The notes under the pieces: generated by a model
The model's input: the letters and a program-made list of their open reading frames with translations, nothing else
Database searches by the model: none
What the model was told of the DNA's origin: nothing
Translations under genes and position numbers: made by a program
Part shown: positions 10,701-20,728 of the stretch, in pieces
Numbering within the stretch: position 1 is the stretch's first letter
How the letters are laid out: every line of letters begins with the position of its first letter
Assembly: GCA_946122785.1 (NCBI GenBank)
Contig: CAMGYJ010000011.1
Location: 35,862,513-35,926,512 of the forward strand
Length of the DNA: 64,000 bases
Direction: 5' to 3'
Origin: Linum tenue
Taxonomy: Eukaryota; Streptophyta; Magnoliopsida; Malpighiales; Linaceae

Positions 10701-10708
10701 AGTGAAAG

Positions 10709-11266
10709 TAGGACTTTCGGGAGAGGACTGACCGGATTTAGGGGTAGCTGATCGAATTTTGTGGGTTGATGCAGATTCACAGGCAGAAGTTAAAACACCT
10801 TTTAATTCTTCTACAAAAATACAACGGACTTTATCTCATTCGATTTACATCGCATCCAAAAGATTTTGAACATAATAAAGTCAAATTTTTGTGCTCTACA
10901 GAATTATATATATTTTGATATTTTGTGCATAAACATTTTTTTATATCAACTTACAACTGTCATATCACGATATTACGACTAATAGTGGTATGATGTTGAT
11001 ATGATAATTGTATAATGTTCTTAAGATATTGGTATGAGGTTTTATTTTTGAAAAAACAAAAAAAAATGGATATCATTATATAGATCTGAATTAATGTGTT
11101 TTTATACTACTTTTTAATTTTTAGTTAAAATAAAGGAGATGTGTCATTATACCACTATCATATCATTATATTGATATTATAGTGATAATACTACAGCCAA
11201 CACGTGTTAAGAAGTCAATAATTTTTCTTCGTTCATAAAAAGTAAAATAGATATAGTTATGTAGAT
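10709..11266. other. AT-rich intergenic stretch between two transposons
   Basis: No gene. Alternating 'tatcat/atgata' words at 10960-11200 give weak inverted repeats, possibly an old MITE, but no clean ends or target duplication were found. Confidence 0.4.
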
Positions 11267-11307
11267 TATAATTAAGGATTTTGCTACGGTGACATGGACT
11301 TTTCGGT

Positions 11308-12212
11308 CGACCGAATCCAACACGCGGTCGACCGAATGGACTAATTCATGTATGTTGGGTTCCGAGTTGCGGTCGACCTCTTACAAAATGCGGTCGACCG
11401 CTTTGGTGGTCTAACAGAATGAAAGGTCGACCCAAATATCTCATAGGCCGATGCTTGTGCACCTAACAGGTCGACCGCATTATGAAGAGGTCGACCGCCT
11501 TCACACCGTATCCGTATTGGATATGGATTCCAACACCAGAAAGGTTCCACAATTGGACAAGGAAACGAATTGGGTCGACCCATTCACGTCCTAAATTTCT
11601 ATAAATACGAATATAAGTCCCCTTCAACGCCACCAAGTCTGAATTAGGTTTTTTTCCGACTTAGAGCCTTTGTGAAGAAGATCGTTCGCGGTTGCTGTTG
11701 TACGTGTTGGAAGTGGTCGACCAGGTCTAAGGTGAGGTCGACCTAATGTAGCATTCGCCGTATTCTTTTTTAATGCGTGATTTCCACCGGCTAACTTGAT
11801 ATATTGTTGGGTGCATAATTCAATTCGGTCGACCGTGACGTCAACCAGGTCGACCTGACGAGACAATTCTTCGTATTTGAATTTAGGCCACAACACTTGG
11901 ACTTCTGTACTTGCGAGGTAACCCAATTGGTCGACCTAATGGGTTTCAAGGTCGACCGTATATGTTTTTTTGGTTAGTCAACCTGAATGTCGACTTTGGC
12001 TTTGTTTGTATGACTATGTTGTGCTTGAAAAGGTCGACCGCGCCAGATATCTGGTCGACCTATCCTTTTTTCGGTTTAATTTTGAACTTACTTTTCGTTG
12101 GTAATTGTTATTTTCCTGTTGGATAGGTCGACCTAGGAATAACATAGGTCGACCTGACGAGTTGTGGTAGTCACTATTTGTCTTACAGGTCGACCTAATA
12201 CTTTGTCAGGTC
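11308..12212. repeat. Left array of GGTCGACC palindromes
   Basis: By eye I count about twenty exact copies of the 8-bp palindrome GGTCGACC in 900 bases, spaced mostly 15-70 bases apart, starting within 35 bases of the element end. Flanking bases vary, so this is not a simple tandem repeat. Three more copies lie in an intron of the protease gene near 13070-13120. The two coding sequences contain almost none. Confidence 0.9.
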
Positions 12213-12293
12213 GACCACGTCTTTGTTTTTTGGTCAATTGTAGAAATTTGTACTTGAATTATGATTTTAATTTTTCTTTAAATTGTTTAGACG

Positions 12294-15200
12294 ATGACGC
12301 ATGATGAGAAACTGCATCAAGATTTGGGTGAAATCATGAAATTGTTGAAAGCCACACAAGAGAAGCTGGTGGTGTGTCAAACACAAGTCGAGCAATTGTC
12401 AGTTCGACTGACAGATATGACTGGGATGATGCATGACGGGTTTGAGAGGCTAGAAGGTGCTATCAAAGTTATAAGTGCAGAACGAATGGAGAATGGCGGA
12501 AGAAATGGTAAAGGAAAGAAATTTAACTTTGGTAAAGAGGAGGAAGACCATAATGACTCTGAAAATTGCTACCAGAGCATAGACGATTTATTGAAAGAGC
12601 ACATTTTAAAGGTATCCAAGTATATTCATATGTGATTGAAGATATTAGTATTACTATCATTAGTGCTAATCTGTTTTGTTTATATGTTTGACAGAGTGAA
12701 ACAAAGAATGGCCGCAAGGGTTCCTCTCCTAATTACAAGAGACCGCGATATGAAAGTGACTCCTACACCACTCCACAGAAGGATCAATTTGTAAGAAAGG
12801 GATTATTTAGTGATGATAGCGATGAAGATGAATCTAAGAGTCCTTTCGAAAAGCACGGGGTAAGTTTACGTTACATATTCATCTATAATGTGTGTTTGTG
12901 TTCATATGTTCCTTTAATTTTAACTATGATTTGTAGGTCATGAAAGTGGAGGGTCTAGAAGGATTCACCAAAAATCTTCAAAATCCAGTTGAAGACTTGT
13001 ATTATGTTGTTACTAAAGAGAAGGTTGGGGACAAGAATTGGGACAAGTAAGACGTGTTTTTAGTACGTGTGGTCGACCGTTTGTCCAATAAGGTCGACCG
13101 TGACTGTGAACAGGTCGACCTGTACGTTGCAAATCACAATTGACATTTCTGTTATCTTGATTTTTGCAGTTTGACCGTTGTGGACTTTTTTTCTTAAAAC
13201 GTGCAACGACATTATTTGAGTTCGGTCATTAGCGAGAAAAGCTGGGTTTGCTCATCAGTAAGTACTATACTACTACGACTTTCGTATGAATTGTGCACTA
13301 TTTATGTTACGATTTACGATGATTTTGTGTTTGATTGTTGGATGGTAGGTAGTGGATTTGTGTGCAAGGGCACTAACAATGTCTGAAAAACATTATGTGA
13401 AAGAGCCAAATGTGTGGTATTTGCCAAATATGTTTTCGGTAAGAGCCGTAATGTCAAATTATTTGTCATAACCTAGTTATTTATATTGTACCATGTCAAT
13501 TCATCTCAACTAAAACATGGTGCAGAAAATGGTACGCGCTAACATGAAGACCAGACAAATTCGTAACAAGTTGATGAATGATGGCGTGGACTTTATGCCG
13601 AATGTCAGTGCATGCCAGAAGGTTAGGGGTCGTTTGGATGGATTATTAATGAAAGTGGTATTTCAATAGTCAAATAACTCATTATTTGTGATTGTGGTAT
13701 TTCAAAGTTATTTGTCTTTTGGATGTGGTAATTTAGATTGAATTGTCTTGTTTGGTTAGAGAGTTATTTTATATGTGGTATTTGATGAAATAAATGGAAA
13801 AATACCATATTACCCTCGACATAACCCAATTCCCAGGCAATTTCATTGGCCTGAACTGAACCTTCTTCCATTACCCTCTCCTTCTAACAAAAGACTCATC
13901 CGAATCTACTGCTGACCAAAACCCAGAAAACAAATGCAGAAAAACAATATGCATTTTCAAAAGATCCATCCCAATCTACTGAACCTTTGTATAAATCCAT
14001 CACTCCGCCACCGCCAAGCAAATCCTTCTACAAATCTACCACTCTGCCGCCGCCGCCAATTAAATCCAATCCTAAATTAAAACGATCCACGATGTCGGCG
14101 ACGAAGGGGATGAATCTGGTATGGAAGGAGAGAGGTGCGAAAGGGGACGAATCTATACTGCATGCATCAATGGCCCAAATCTGATGAGGGAGTAAATGAA
14201 GAAACAGAAAATAGATGGATTCTTCTTCTCCTTTGAATCATTATGGTCCATGTCTGGAAATAACGCTTCTTGCAGTTCTCTACAAAGAAGAGGAAATCCA
14301 ACACGAGCAATTGGTCTTCTTCAAGAGACGCTACACGAATCAATTTTCCAGACTTTACCCTTTTTGTCACCGCCGGAGAGGAATCGACCTCTGAAATCTC
14401 CTAGCGATCCGCCCTCGATTCACCTCTGAAATCTTCTAGCGATCCGCCTCTGATCTTCTTGTGCGATTTGCCAGCAAAGAAATGGAAACAAGAAAAAGCA
14501 GAAACGAAGAGACAGAAGAGAGAGGAGAGAGGGATGTCCTTGTTCAGTCTGTAAAAGCAAAAAGAGACGACTCAGACGAGGGACATGAGCGGAAACAATT
14601 CTCCCCAAAACGCGTTATTTCAAAATAACAAGGGTGCCCCCTGTTATTTCAAATACTGCATTTTTGGGTTATTTATAAATAACGCTGCCCCAATTAACCC
14701 ATCACCACGTTTTGTACCCAAACAAGTCATTTTGGCCCAAATAACTTGTTGTGAGTTATTTGGGCCAAAATAACTCATTGAAACAATCTATCCAAACGAC
14801 CCCTATGAGTCAATGTCCCTATATCATTAAATTTCGAAAGTGCATTTGTTTGTATTCGCTGTTTATAACATATAGTGAGTGTTTCGTTGCTAGATATTTA
14901 TGTCAGTTCTTGACGATGAAGCACGTCATTGGTTTCTGTATCTCGTCAATGTCCAGCAAAAAACTGCATTTTTGCTTGACAGTCTACCTTCAACTAGTGA
15001 GGCGAATCATAGGCGTAAATCAGAACTATGCAAGAAATTGGTAAGTGTTTCCTATAATTTTCTTACTACTAAGCGTTATGTAGTATGCTAGAAGCTTAAA
15101 ATATTCGTTATTTGTGTGTAGTTGTCCACTTTGGATGATATTTTGAAACCAGAGCGCACGAGCAATGTAGTAGTACCAAATTTTGGAGATTTCAATTTTG

Positions 15201-15771
15201 ATGAGCTACTAGTTCAACGGCAAAGGAATAGTACTGAGTGTGGTGTGCACGTCATGCAGTGGATGCGCTATGGATCCAAGGATCTTGATAGAGTGGTGAG
15301 TATATCGTCAAACAAATAACTAGTATAATTTACACTTTTTTTAGTTGTAACGAAATCTTACATGGCATAATGCAGATAGGAGAAGAACACAAATTACCGG
15401 CTCGAAAGGAGATTCAATGGTATCTGGCTACACATTTTGAAAATCGTGCACGAGAAAATCTTTTCAAGCATGTGGTAGATGAATGCATGGAACGAGGCAA
15501 AGAGAGACAGAGTTCAAAGAAAAAGCAAAGAAATGAAGTCGTTAAGTTACAATGTTGCATTATTTGGACCATTCATTTAATTTGTATTTGCGAGATCGTG
15601 TCATTTTGGATTTTGAATGTTTATCGTTTATTAGATTTGTTATACAATTATGGATGTGACAGAATTTACGATTTCAATTGTCTAGAACAAGTGGTCGACC
15701 ACATACTCAAAGCGGGCATACCCAAAGGCAGAGCACAGGTCGACCTCGTGAAGCTTAAGGTCGACCTATGA
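12294..15771 (+). CDS. Ulp1-like (C48) cysteine protease gene of the MULE
   Basis: Reconstructed as nine exons: 12294-12611, 12695-12859, 12937-13046, 13170-13257, 13349-13438, 13526-13621, 14894-15040, 15122-15295 and 15376-15771, all with AG/GT borders and compatible phases. The N-terminal part is a coiled coil (LKATQEKLVVCQTQVEQL) and then acidic/basic linker. The C-terminal half is an Ulp1/SENP-type peptidase: His in RHWFLY (codon 14927), Asp in LLDSLP (14988), Gln upstream in LVQRQ, and Cys in ECGVHVMQW (15239). Known members remove SUMO-like modifiers; here the substrate is unknown. In this model a TAA at 13195 interrupts exon 4, so either the gene is dead or the exon-4 border is wrong. 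A transposon sits in intron 6. The last exon's 3' part reads through likely non-coding sequence and may be spliced differently. Confidence 0.65.
13626..14803. mobile_element. Non-autonomous DNA transposon inside intron 6 of the Ulp1 gene
   Basis: The terminal inverted repeats read GGGGTCGTTTGGAT from both ends, followed by 'aactca' and 'ggtatttcaa/ttatttcaaat' words in mirrored order. Directly flanking bases are TA on both sides, but no 3-, 8- or 9-bp duplication is clean, so the superfamily (PIF/Harbinger or hAT) is unresolved. It begins 2-4 bases after the intron donor GT, yet leaves that donor usable. The 1178-bp interior has proline-codon-rich and Glu/Lys-rich scraps that may be captured gene sequence; no transposase is visible. 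Confidence 0.65.
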
Positions 15772-16495
15772 TACCGTAGCAAAGTCAAAAACCATGTACG
15801 AAACTAACACTGGTCGACCTCTTCTAATTATGAGGTCGACCGGATCTGTTTTGTACTCAATTGCTACGAGCATTTGGGCCATTTTCATACTCGTTTCAAT
15901 TTAGCCGAGGTCGACCTATGATGGTTCTGAGGTCGACCTATGAAGGCAAAAGTGCGAGTTATTGTCCCATTGTCTTTGAATTTGTGCGAAACTAACACGG
16001 GTCGACCGGATCTATTTTGTACTCAATTGCTACGAGCATTTGGGCCATTTTCATACTCGTTTCAATTTAGCCGAGGTTGACCTATGATGGTTCTGAGGTC
16101 GACCTATGAAGGCAAAAGTGCGAGTTATTGTCCCATTGTCTTTGAATTTGTGCGAAACTAACACTGGTCGACCTCTTATAATTATGAGGTCGACCTGATC
16201 TGTTTTGCACTCAATTGGTACGATCATTTGGGCCATTTTATACTCGTTTCAATTTAGCCGAGGTCGACCTATGATGGTTCTGAGGTCGACCTATGAAAGC
16301 AATTTTGTACTTGAATTGTTACGTGTTTATATCGACCCATTCTCGTTTTAAATTAGCTGAGGTCGACCTATGCTTCTTCTGAGGTCGACCTGTTCTCGTT
16401 TTAAACTAACTGAGGTCGACCTGTGATTCTTCTGAGGTCGACCCATTGTCGTTTTAAATTAATTGTGGTCGACCTCTTTATGGAGTGGTCGACCG
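15690..16495. repeat. Middle array of GGTCGACC palindromes
   Basis: About nineteen copies of GGTCGACC plus degenerate forms such as 'ggttgacc' lie in 800 bases between the protease gene and the second gene. The commonest context is 'cygaggtcgacctatg'. The array runs up to within 60 bases of the second gene's ATG and probably covers its promoter and leader. Confidence 0.9.
15802..16306 (+). repeat. Three tandem copies of a 130-190-bp unit
   Basis: Each unit starts 'gaaactaacac', holds 'tcaattgctacgagcatttg' and 'gtttcaatttagcc', and carries up to four GGTCGACC sites. Copy 2 lacks about 25 bases near its start and copy 3 diverges towards the end. This shows that the palindrome array has grown at least partly by local duplication. 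Confidence 0.8.
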
Positions 16496-16552
16496 CGTAT
16501 TGTTCATTTCGAAAATTTGACTAACGTGTATTCTTGCTTGTTTGATCGCAGG

Positions 16553-17797
16553 ATGTTTGGCGGCAGAAAGAAAAGAAAGGCACAAAAAGCTGCTGCCTCA
16601 AGTTCGGAATGGGAGGAGTTCAATTCGAATCTGTTCCAGACGAAGGAGCAAAGTGAGAACTACGAAGAGAAGAGCATGCACAACCGCAGGGTGGCTCCGG
16701 GAAGGCCATTGACGACGGATGCGTATTCTCATTTCGAGAATTACATGTTTCTGGGACCCTTCATCGAGCAGGAGTGGCTGAAGGTGATATCCCTCAATGT
16801 ACCATACTACCCAAAAATGGTGCAATACTTCTACAACAACATCGTCTACGAGCGCAATGCAAGTGGATCCATTCACGCATTCAAATCCTATGTGAATGGG
16901 GTGGCGATGCGCATCAGCAAGAATGTGTTGGCGCAAGTACTGGAGGCTCCAAACGAGGGGAGGAGAATCAATTCTTACGGTGCTTGGAATGAAACGCATT
17001 TCACGAGAGCCAAGCAAATCCAGACGGTATGTGGTCTTGATGAAGAGGAAGATGCTCAGGGGCGCAATAGGCCATCGAGTAACCACCTGACAGTTCAAGC
17101 CAGAGTTCTTCACCACATGCTTTCCTACAACATTCTGCCAAATGGTGGACATCGGGAGACAGTCACCTACTTCGACATGGAGCTCCTCACCAACCTACTG
17201 TTAAACGAGAAGGTGAACTTGCCATACTTGATCTTTAACCACATGCTTACTGCTGCAGAGAGTTCAAACAGGAATCTTCCCTATGGGATGATCCTCACTG
17301 TGATATTTGAGCATTTTAATGTGAATTTAAGTGAAGAGGTGGGGTTAACGATCTCAAGGCAGGAGTTCTATACTGTTTCATCTCTGAAAAAGATGGGCTT
17401 TGAGCTGCGTAATGGTGAGTATGTCAGAGCAAACATTGCTCATGGTGGTGGTGGTGATGATGATGATGATGGTGATGAAGGAGCTCGAGACGAGCCAATG
17501 GGGGAGGCACAGACTTCAACTCCACCGATCACCTTACAGCGTGTGTGGGAGCGCATGGATGGCATGTACGAGTACATGGGCCAGATGTCCACCCAGATGA
17601 CTGGCATGTACGACTACATGGGGCAAATGACCGCCCAGATGAGCACAATGCAGGTGACCGTGAATGAGATGCGAGATGAGTGGCGATCTTTCAGCGGAAG
17701 ATACATGCATCCCACCACATCCGACCACCATCATGCTACCACCACCAATGAAGAAAATGAAGAAAATGTGGATGAGGGAGAGGGGGGAGATGAGTAG
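16553..17797 (+). CDS. Plant transposon protein-like gene of the MULE
   Basis: A 414-residue open frame. The ATG at 16553 follows a good splice acceptor (tttgatcgcag), so an upstream leader exon is likely; the frame is open further 5' but there it runs through the palindrome array. Residues 1-25 are basic (GGRKKRKAQKAA, a possible nuclear signal). The domain at about 60-290 resembles the 'putative plant transposon protein' family: MVQYFYNNIV, IHAFKSYVNG, a conserved RVLHHMLSYNILP helix, NLPYLIFNHML, and FEHFNVNLSEEVG. Then comes a Gly/Asp run, followed by two near-identical copies of MYxYMGQMxxQM (about residues 342-365, probably coiled coil), and an acidic tail. The function of the family is unknown. 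The corresponding gene in a retrotransposon is at 3280-4461. Confidence 0.75.
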   Translation: MFGGRKKRKAQKAAASSSEWEEFNSNLFQTKEQSENYEEKSMHNRRVAPGRPLTTDAYSHFENYMFLGPFIEQEWLKVISLNVPYYPKMVQYFYNNIVYERNASGSIHAFKSYVNGVAMRISKNVLAQVLEAPNEGRRINSYGAWNETHFTRAKQIQTVCGLDEEEDAQGRNRPSSNHLTVQARVLHHMLSYNILPNGGHRETVTYFDMELLTNLLLNEKVNLPYLIFNHMLTAAESSNRNLPYGMILTVIFEHFNVNLSEEVGLTISRQEFYTVSSLKKMGFELRNGEYVRANIAHGGGGDDDDDGDEGARDEPMGEAQTSTPPITLQRVWERMDGMYEYMGQMSTQMTGMYDYMGQMTAQMSTMQVTVNEMRDEWRSFSGRYMHPTTSDHHHATTTNEENEENVDEGEGGDE

Positions 17798-18114
17798 GAG
17801 AGAGGAGATTTTATATTGTGTGTTTTAGTTTTCAAAACGGTTGTTGATTGTTATTCTGTTATTTTTTTAGTTTTATTTTTATGTGTGAACAATTATGCTA
17901 TGATGGTTTTTTTAGTTTTATTTTTATGTGTGAACAATTATGCTATTTTTATGTGTGTTTTATTTTTAGTTGTTATGCTATGAATTGATGAGTCCTTGTT
18001 ATAATTATTAATGACTAATTATGATGGTTTGAAACATAATTTATACGATTAAATTAACCACACAAATCGACATACATAAGCAAAAAAGACACGGGGCATA
18101 GGTTGACTTTCTTG

Positions 18115-18478
18115 TATTCGGTCGACCTCGTAGCGGATTAGGTCGACCGAGAAACCAACACTTGATCTTCATTTTACGTCAAATGATTGGACACTTTGAT
18201 AGAACACTTATCTTCTATCTGGTCGACCTCTTTCCTTATCCGGTCGACCATTTTGTTAATGACTGCCATCAAGTGGTCGACCTATATATTAGGTGGTCGA
18301 CCATGTTGTTTCTGACGCCAACGAAATGGCCGACCGAGGTTTTATTCTGGTCGACCAAAAATACCAACTTAAACTAAATGCGGTCGACCAGGTGGTAGTG
18401 GCGGTTGACCGCAACGCTTTCTCGTGCTGCCCAAATTAGTCAATTCGGTCGACCGCCCTCAGGAATAGGTCGACCGAA
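18115..18478. repeat. Right array of GGTCGACC palindromes
   Basis: About ten exact copies in 360 bases at the right end of the MULE, the last only some 45 bases from the terminus, mirroring the left end. One copy is degenerate (GGTTGACC at 18404). Confidence 0.9.
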
Positions 18479-18530
18479 AAGTGCATGTCACTGTGACATG
18501 CATGTCATAGTAGACATACCCTATAATTAA

Positions 18531-19440
18531 TGTGTTATTTCTATTCAAAAAATTTCAATTCCAAGTGAAAGCAGAGGAGTTGCGGCACGATTAAGAAAAT
18601 TTGGGATTAAATAAATAGCTTTTGACTAGTTAATTGTGTTCCCTCTTTGCTTTGATTTTCGTGTCAGTAAAAGGGTGAAACAATTACCTTCTTGCCCCTC
18701 CACGTCAGATTGGCTGTTTTGGGCAAGGATTGAAATATTGTAACAGAGGTCGTACCGGAAAAATCAGCAGTAGGGTATTTTATGCTAAAACAGTGGTTTA
18801 ATCATGGTTCAATCGTATTATACCGCTAAATACCGCCTATCGATTTTGCTTCCGGTAGAAGGTTTTTCAGGTCGAACTGTCGGTACGGTATGATATTTTA
18901 ATCTTTGGTTGTGGGACGTTGGATGGGTATGATAATGGACAGATGGATAGACGATTTTGTAGGATTGGATTTTGTACCCAACCTTTTTTTAGTTAAGTTA
19001 CATACATTCTAACTAAAAGATTCTCAAATTCCATGTGCCATGATATGGCTTTTGAGTACAATTATTTAAGTAAATGATACTTAATAGTCAAACATTTCAA
19101 TATTTATGAAATATTAGTTAAAATTATTAAAATACAAAAACGGCAGGGGGTCATAAACCACAGGGAAGTCTAACAAGCAGCCGAAGCTACCCTCTTAGCC
19201 TTTAGGTTGAGGAATGAGATAGGATTCAAACCACTAATGTGACTCACTCAACCTATCAACTAAGGAATGGTTAGACTTCACCCTCGAAATTTAGATTATC
19301 CTTCAACTAAATTTAGATTATTTTGGTTGATAAATAATTTTTTCATTGCATAGTGTATGGATAGAGAATGTTATTTTCTTCGAAATTTTGTTATTGCATT
19401 GTGCAGAATACTTTAAAGTTTAGATATTGCTATATATGTA
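18531..19440. other. Intergenic stretch with a SINE-like block
   Basis: No gene. The part at about 18770-18900 has short diverged repeats ('taccgctaaataccgcc', 'ggtacggta'). The block at 19140-19290 is annotated separately. The remainder is AT-rich. Confidence 0.4.
19135..19295 (-). repeat. Probable tRNA-derived SINE
   Basis: Read on the minus strand there is an A-box-like 'tagttgataggttgagtgag' and, about 13 bases later, a B-box-like GGTTTGAATCC (reverse of 19227-19237). The unit ends in a T-rich tail ('gtttttgtattttaa'). This is the layout of plant SINEs. No target duplication could be fixed. Confidence 0.5.
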
Positions 19441-20110
19441 TTGTTTCTCGGAAAAAATCCAAAACTACCACTGTTTAAAAAAAATTACAAAAATACCACC
19501 CACTCCATAGAATTTCCAAAAATACCACCCTTAATTTAAAACCGCTCCTCTAAGGAGCGGTTTATATAAAAACCGCGCTCCCAGGCGGCGGTTAAAGCCA
19601 AAAACGCGCCCCCAAGGCGCGGTTTGACCTTGCATGGCTGTCAAACCGCGTTGCCAGGTGGCGGTGCATCAAACCGCCCGTCCGAGGAGCGATCTGACGG
19701 CTAAACTGGCTGCCAAGTGAGCGATCCGCGTCGCCCCACAAAAACCGCTCCCCCGAGGCGCGGTTTGACCGTTGGAAAAAGCAAACCACCCTCCCGAGGC
19801 GCGGTTTGACCATCGGGATAAGGAAACCGCGTGCTGGGGGCGCGGTTTTTGGTTGCGAGAATTTACCAAACCGACCCTCCCCCACGCGGTTTGATGGCTA
19901 TATAAACCCCCCCCCCCCGCACCCCTCATTTCTGCACACCATCCACCACACTCCCCTCTCTCCCTCTAATTTCTCTCCACCCAACCCCTCCCCACCCAAC
20001 CTTAGAATTAGGTTTTTTGTTGGTTGCGGCCTAAGTCCGATCTGCCTCCAAAAAACTTTTCTTTGGTTTTCACTAAAAAACCGTCGAACCTCTGTCCGGA
20101 TTCCGAGAGA

Positions 20111-20376
20111 ATGGCCGATTTCGCTCAAGAAGAGGGTCTTTTTTATGATGATTATCAAACGGTACGTACTCATTGTTTCCAATTGTTGTTGTTGTTGTTA
20201 AAATGATTTATTTAATTTATATACTAATGATTTATGTTATTGTTATGCTATCGTAGGTTGGGCCGGATGTTTATATTTTCAATCAACGATATTATGTTGA
20301 TCAAGGACCGATTGATCCGACAGTTTTATACGATCAAGCAAATCATCGTTCAAGAGACGTTTGGAACGACCATAAG
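20111..20376 (+). pseudogene. 5' fragment of a plant mobile domain (MAIN-like) gene
   Basis: Two exons can be read: 20111-20161 (MADFAQEEGLFYDDYQT) and 20257-20376, joined in phase over an intron with GT..AG ends. The second exon gives GPDVYIFNQRYYVDQGPIDP followed by a TVLYDQANHRS...VW segment. That matches the opening of plant mobile domain proteins (a G(P)VDPSVLY..Q..H.S..VW pattern, cited from memory). The rest of the domain is absent; after the donor at 20377 the sequence turns into non-coding and foldback DNA. Plant mobile domains are known both from MULE-type elements and from MAIN-like host proteins, so this could be a captured or an original element gene. Confidence 0.65.
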
Positions 20377-20453
20377 GTACATATTATTTATCATCACTTG
20401 TAATTTGTATTTTGTTAAAATAATTTATTTGTTGTACAATAATTTACTTAATT

Positions 20454-20728
20454 GTTAATCGTATTGATTATTTTCAATAGTTTAAATCAATACAATACAA
20501 CACTTATTGAGACTCTTTATAAAGAAATGCATCTCTAAGGAAATGGGGACTTAAGCGATCATCATGATCCCCCCATGACCTGGGAAAATCGGGTTCTAAG
20601 CGATCATCGGATCCCCCCTTTTTCTGTCAAAAAGACTGTGTTTCTAAGGAGATGTATACCTCTCCTAAGAGTCTTACGAGTGTACTTGTATTGCTTTAAA
20701 TTATTGAAAATAATCAATACGATTAACA
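20454..20728. mobile_element. Small foldback element nested in the MULE
   Basis: The left arm 'gttaatcgtattgattattt' and the right arm's reverse complement match for about 45 bp, including 'tcaatagtttaaat' and 'caatacaa'. The centre has two partly similar 'taagcgatcatc' blocks followed by runs of C. It sits in what would be the second intron of the plant-mobile-domain fragment. No target duplication was resolved. Confidence 0.6.

Larger units (their letters stand above)
11276..18521. mobile_element. 7.2-kb Mutator-like element with Ulp1 gene, TSD TATAATTAA
   Basis: The 9-mer TATAATTAA occurs at 11267-11275 and 18522-18530. The ends between them form an imperfect inverted repeat: left GGATTTTGCTACGGTGACAT, right (reverse complement) GGGTATGTCTACTATGACAT. 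Both then run into an identical ACTTTTCGGTCGACC. This meets the MULE criteria. Inside, on the plus strand, are an Ulp1-type protease gene (12294-15771) and a plant-transposon-protein gene (16553-17797). No MURA/FAR1-type transposase was seen, so the element is presumably mobilised in trans. Ulp1-bearing MULEs without transposase are known in plants as Kaonashi (KI) elements. About fifty GGTCGACC palindromes fill the non-coding parts. A 1.2-kb foreign element sits at 13626-14803. Confidence 0.85.

Noticed and set aside
12294..12635. Independent small coiled-coil gene
   Set aside because: The frame ends at a good donor site (12612) and joins in phase with the following exons of the Ulp1 gene.
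16598..17152. 184-codon minus-strand frame
   Set aside because: Shadow of the transposon-protein gene on the plus strand, which has the recognisable domain and better composition.
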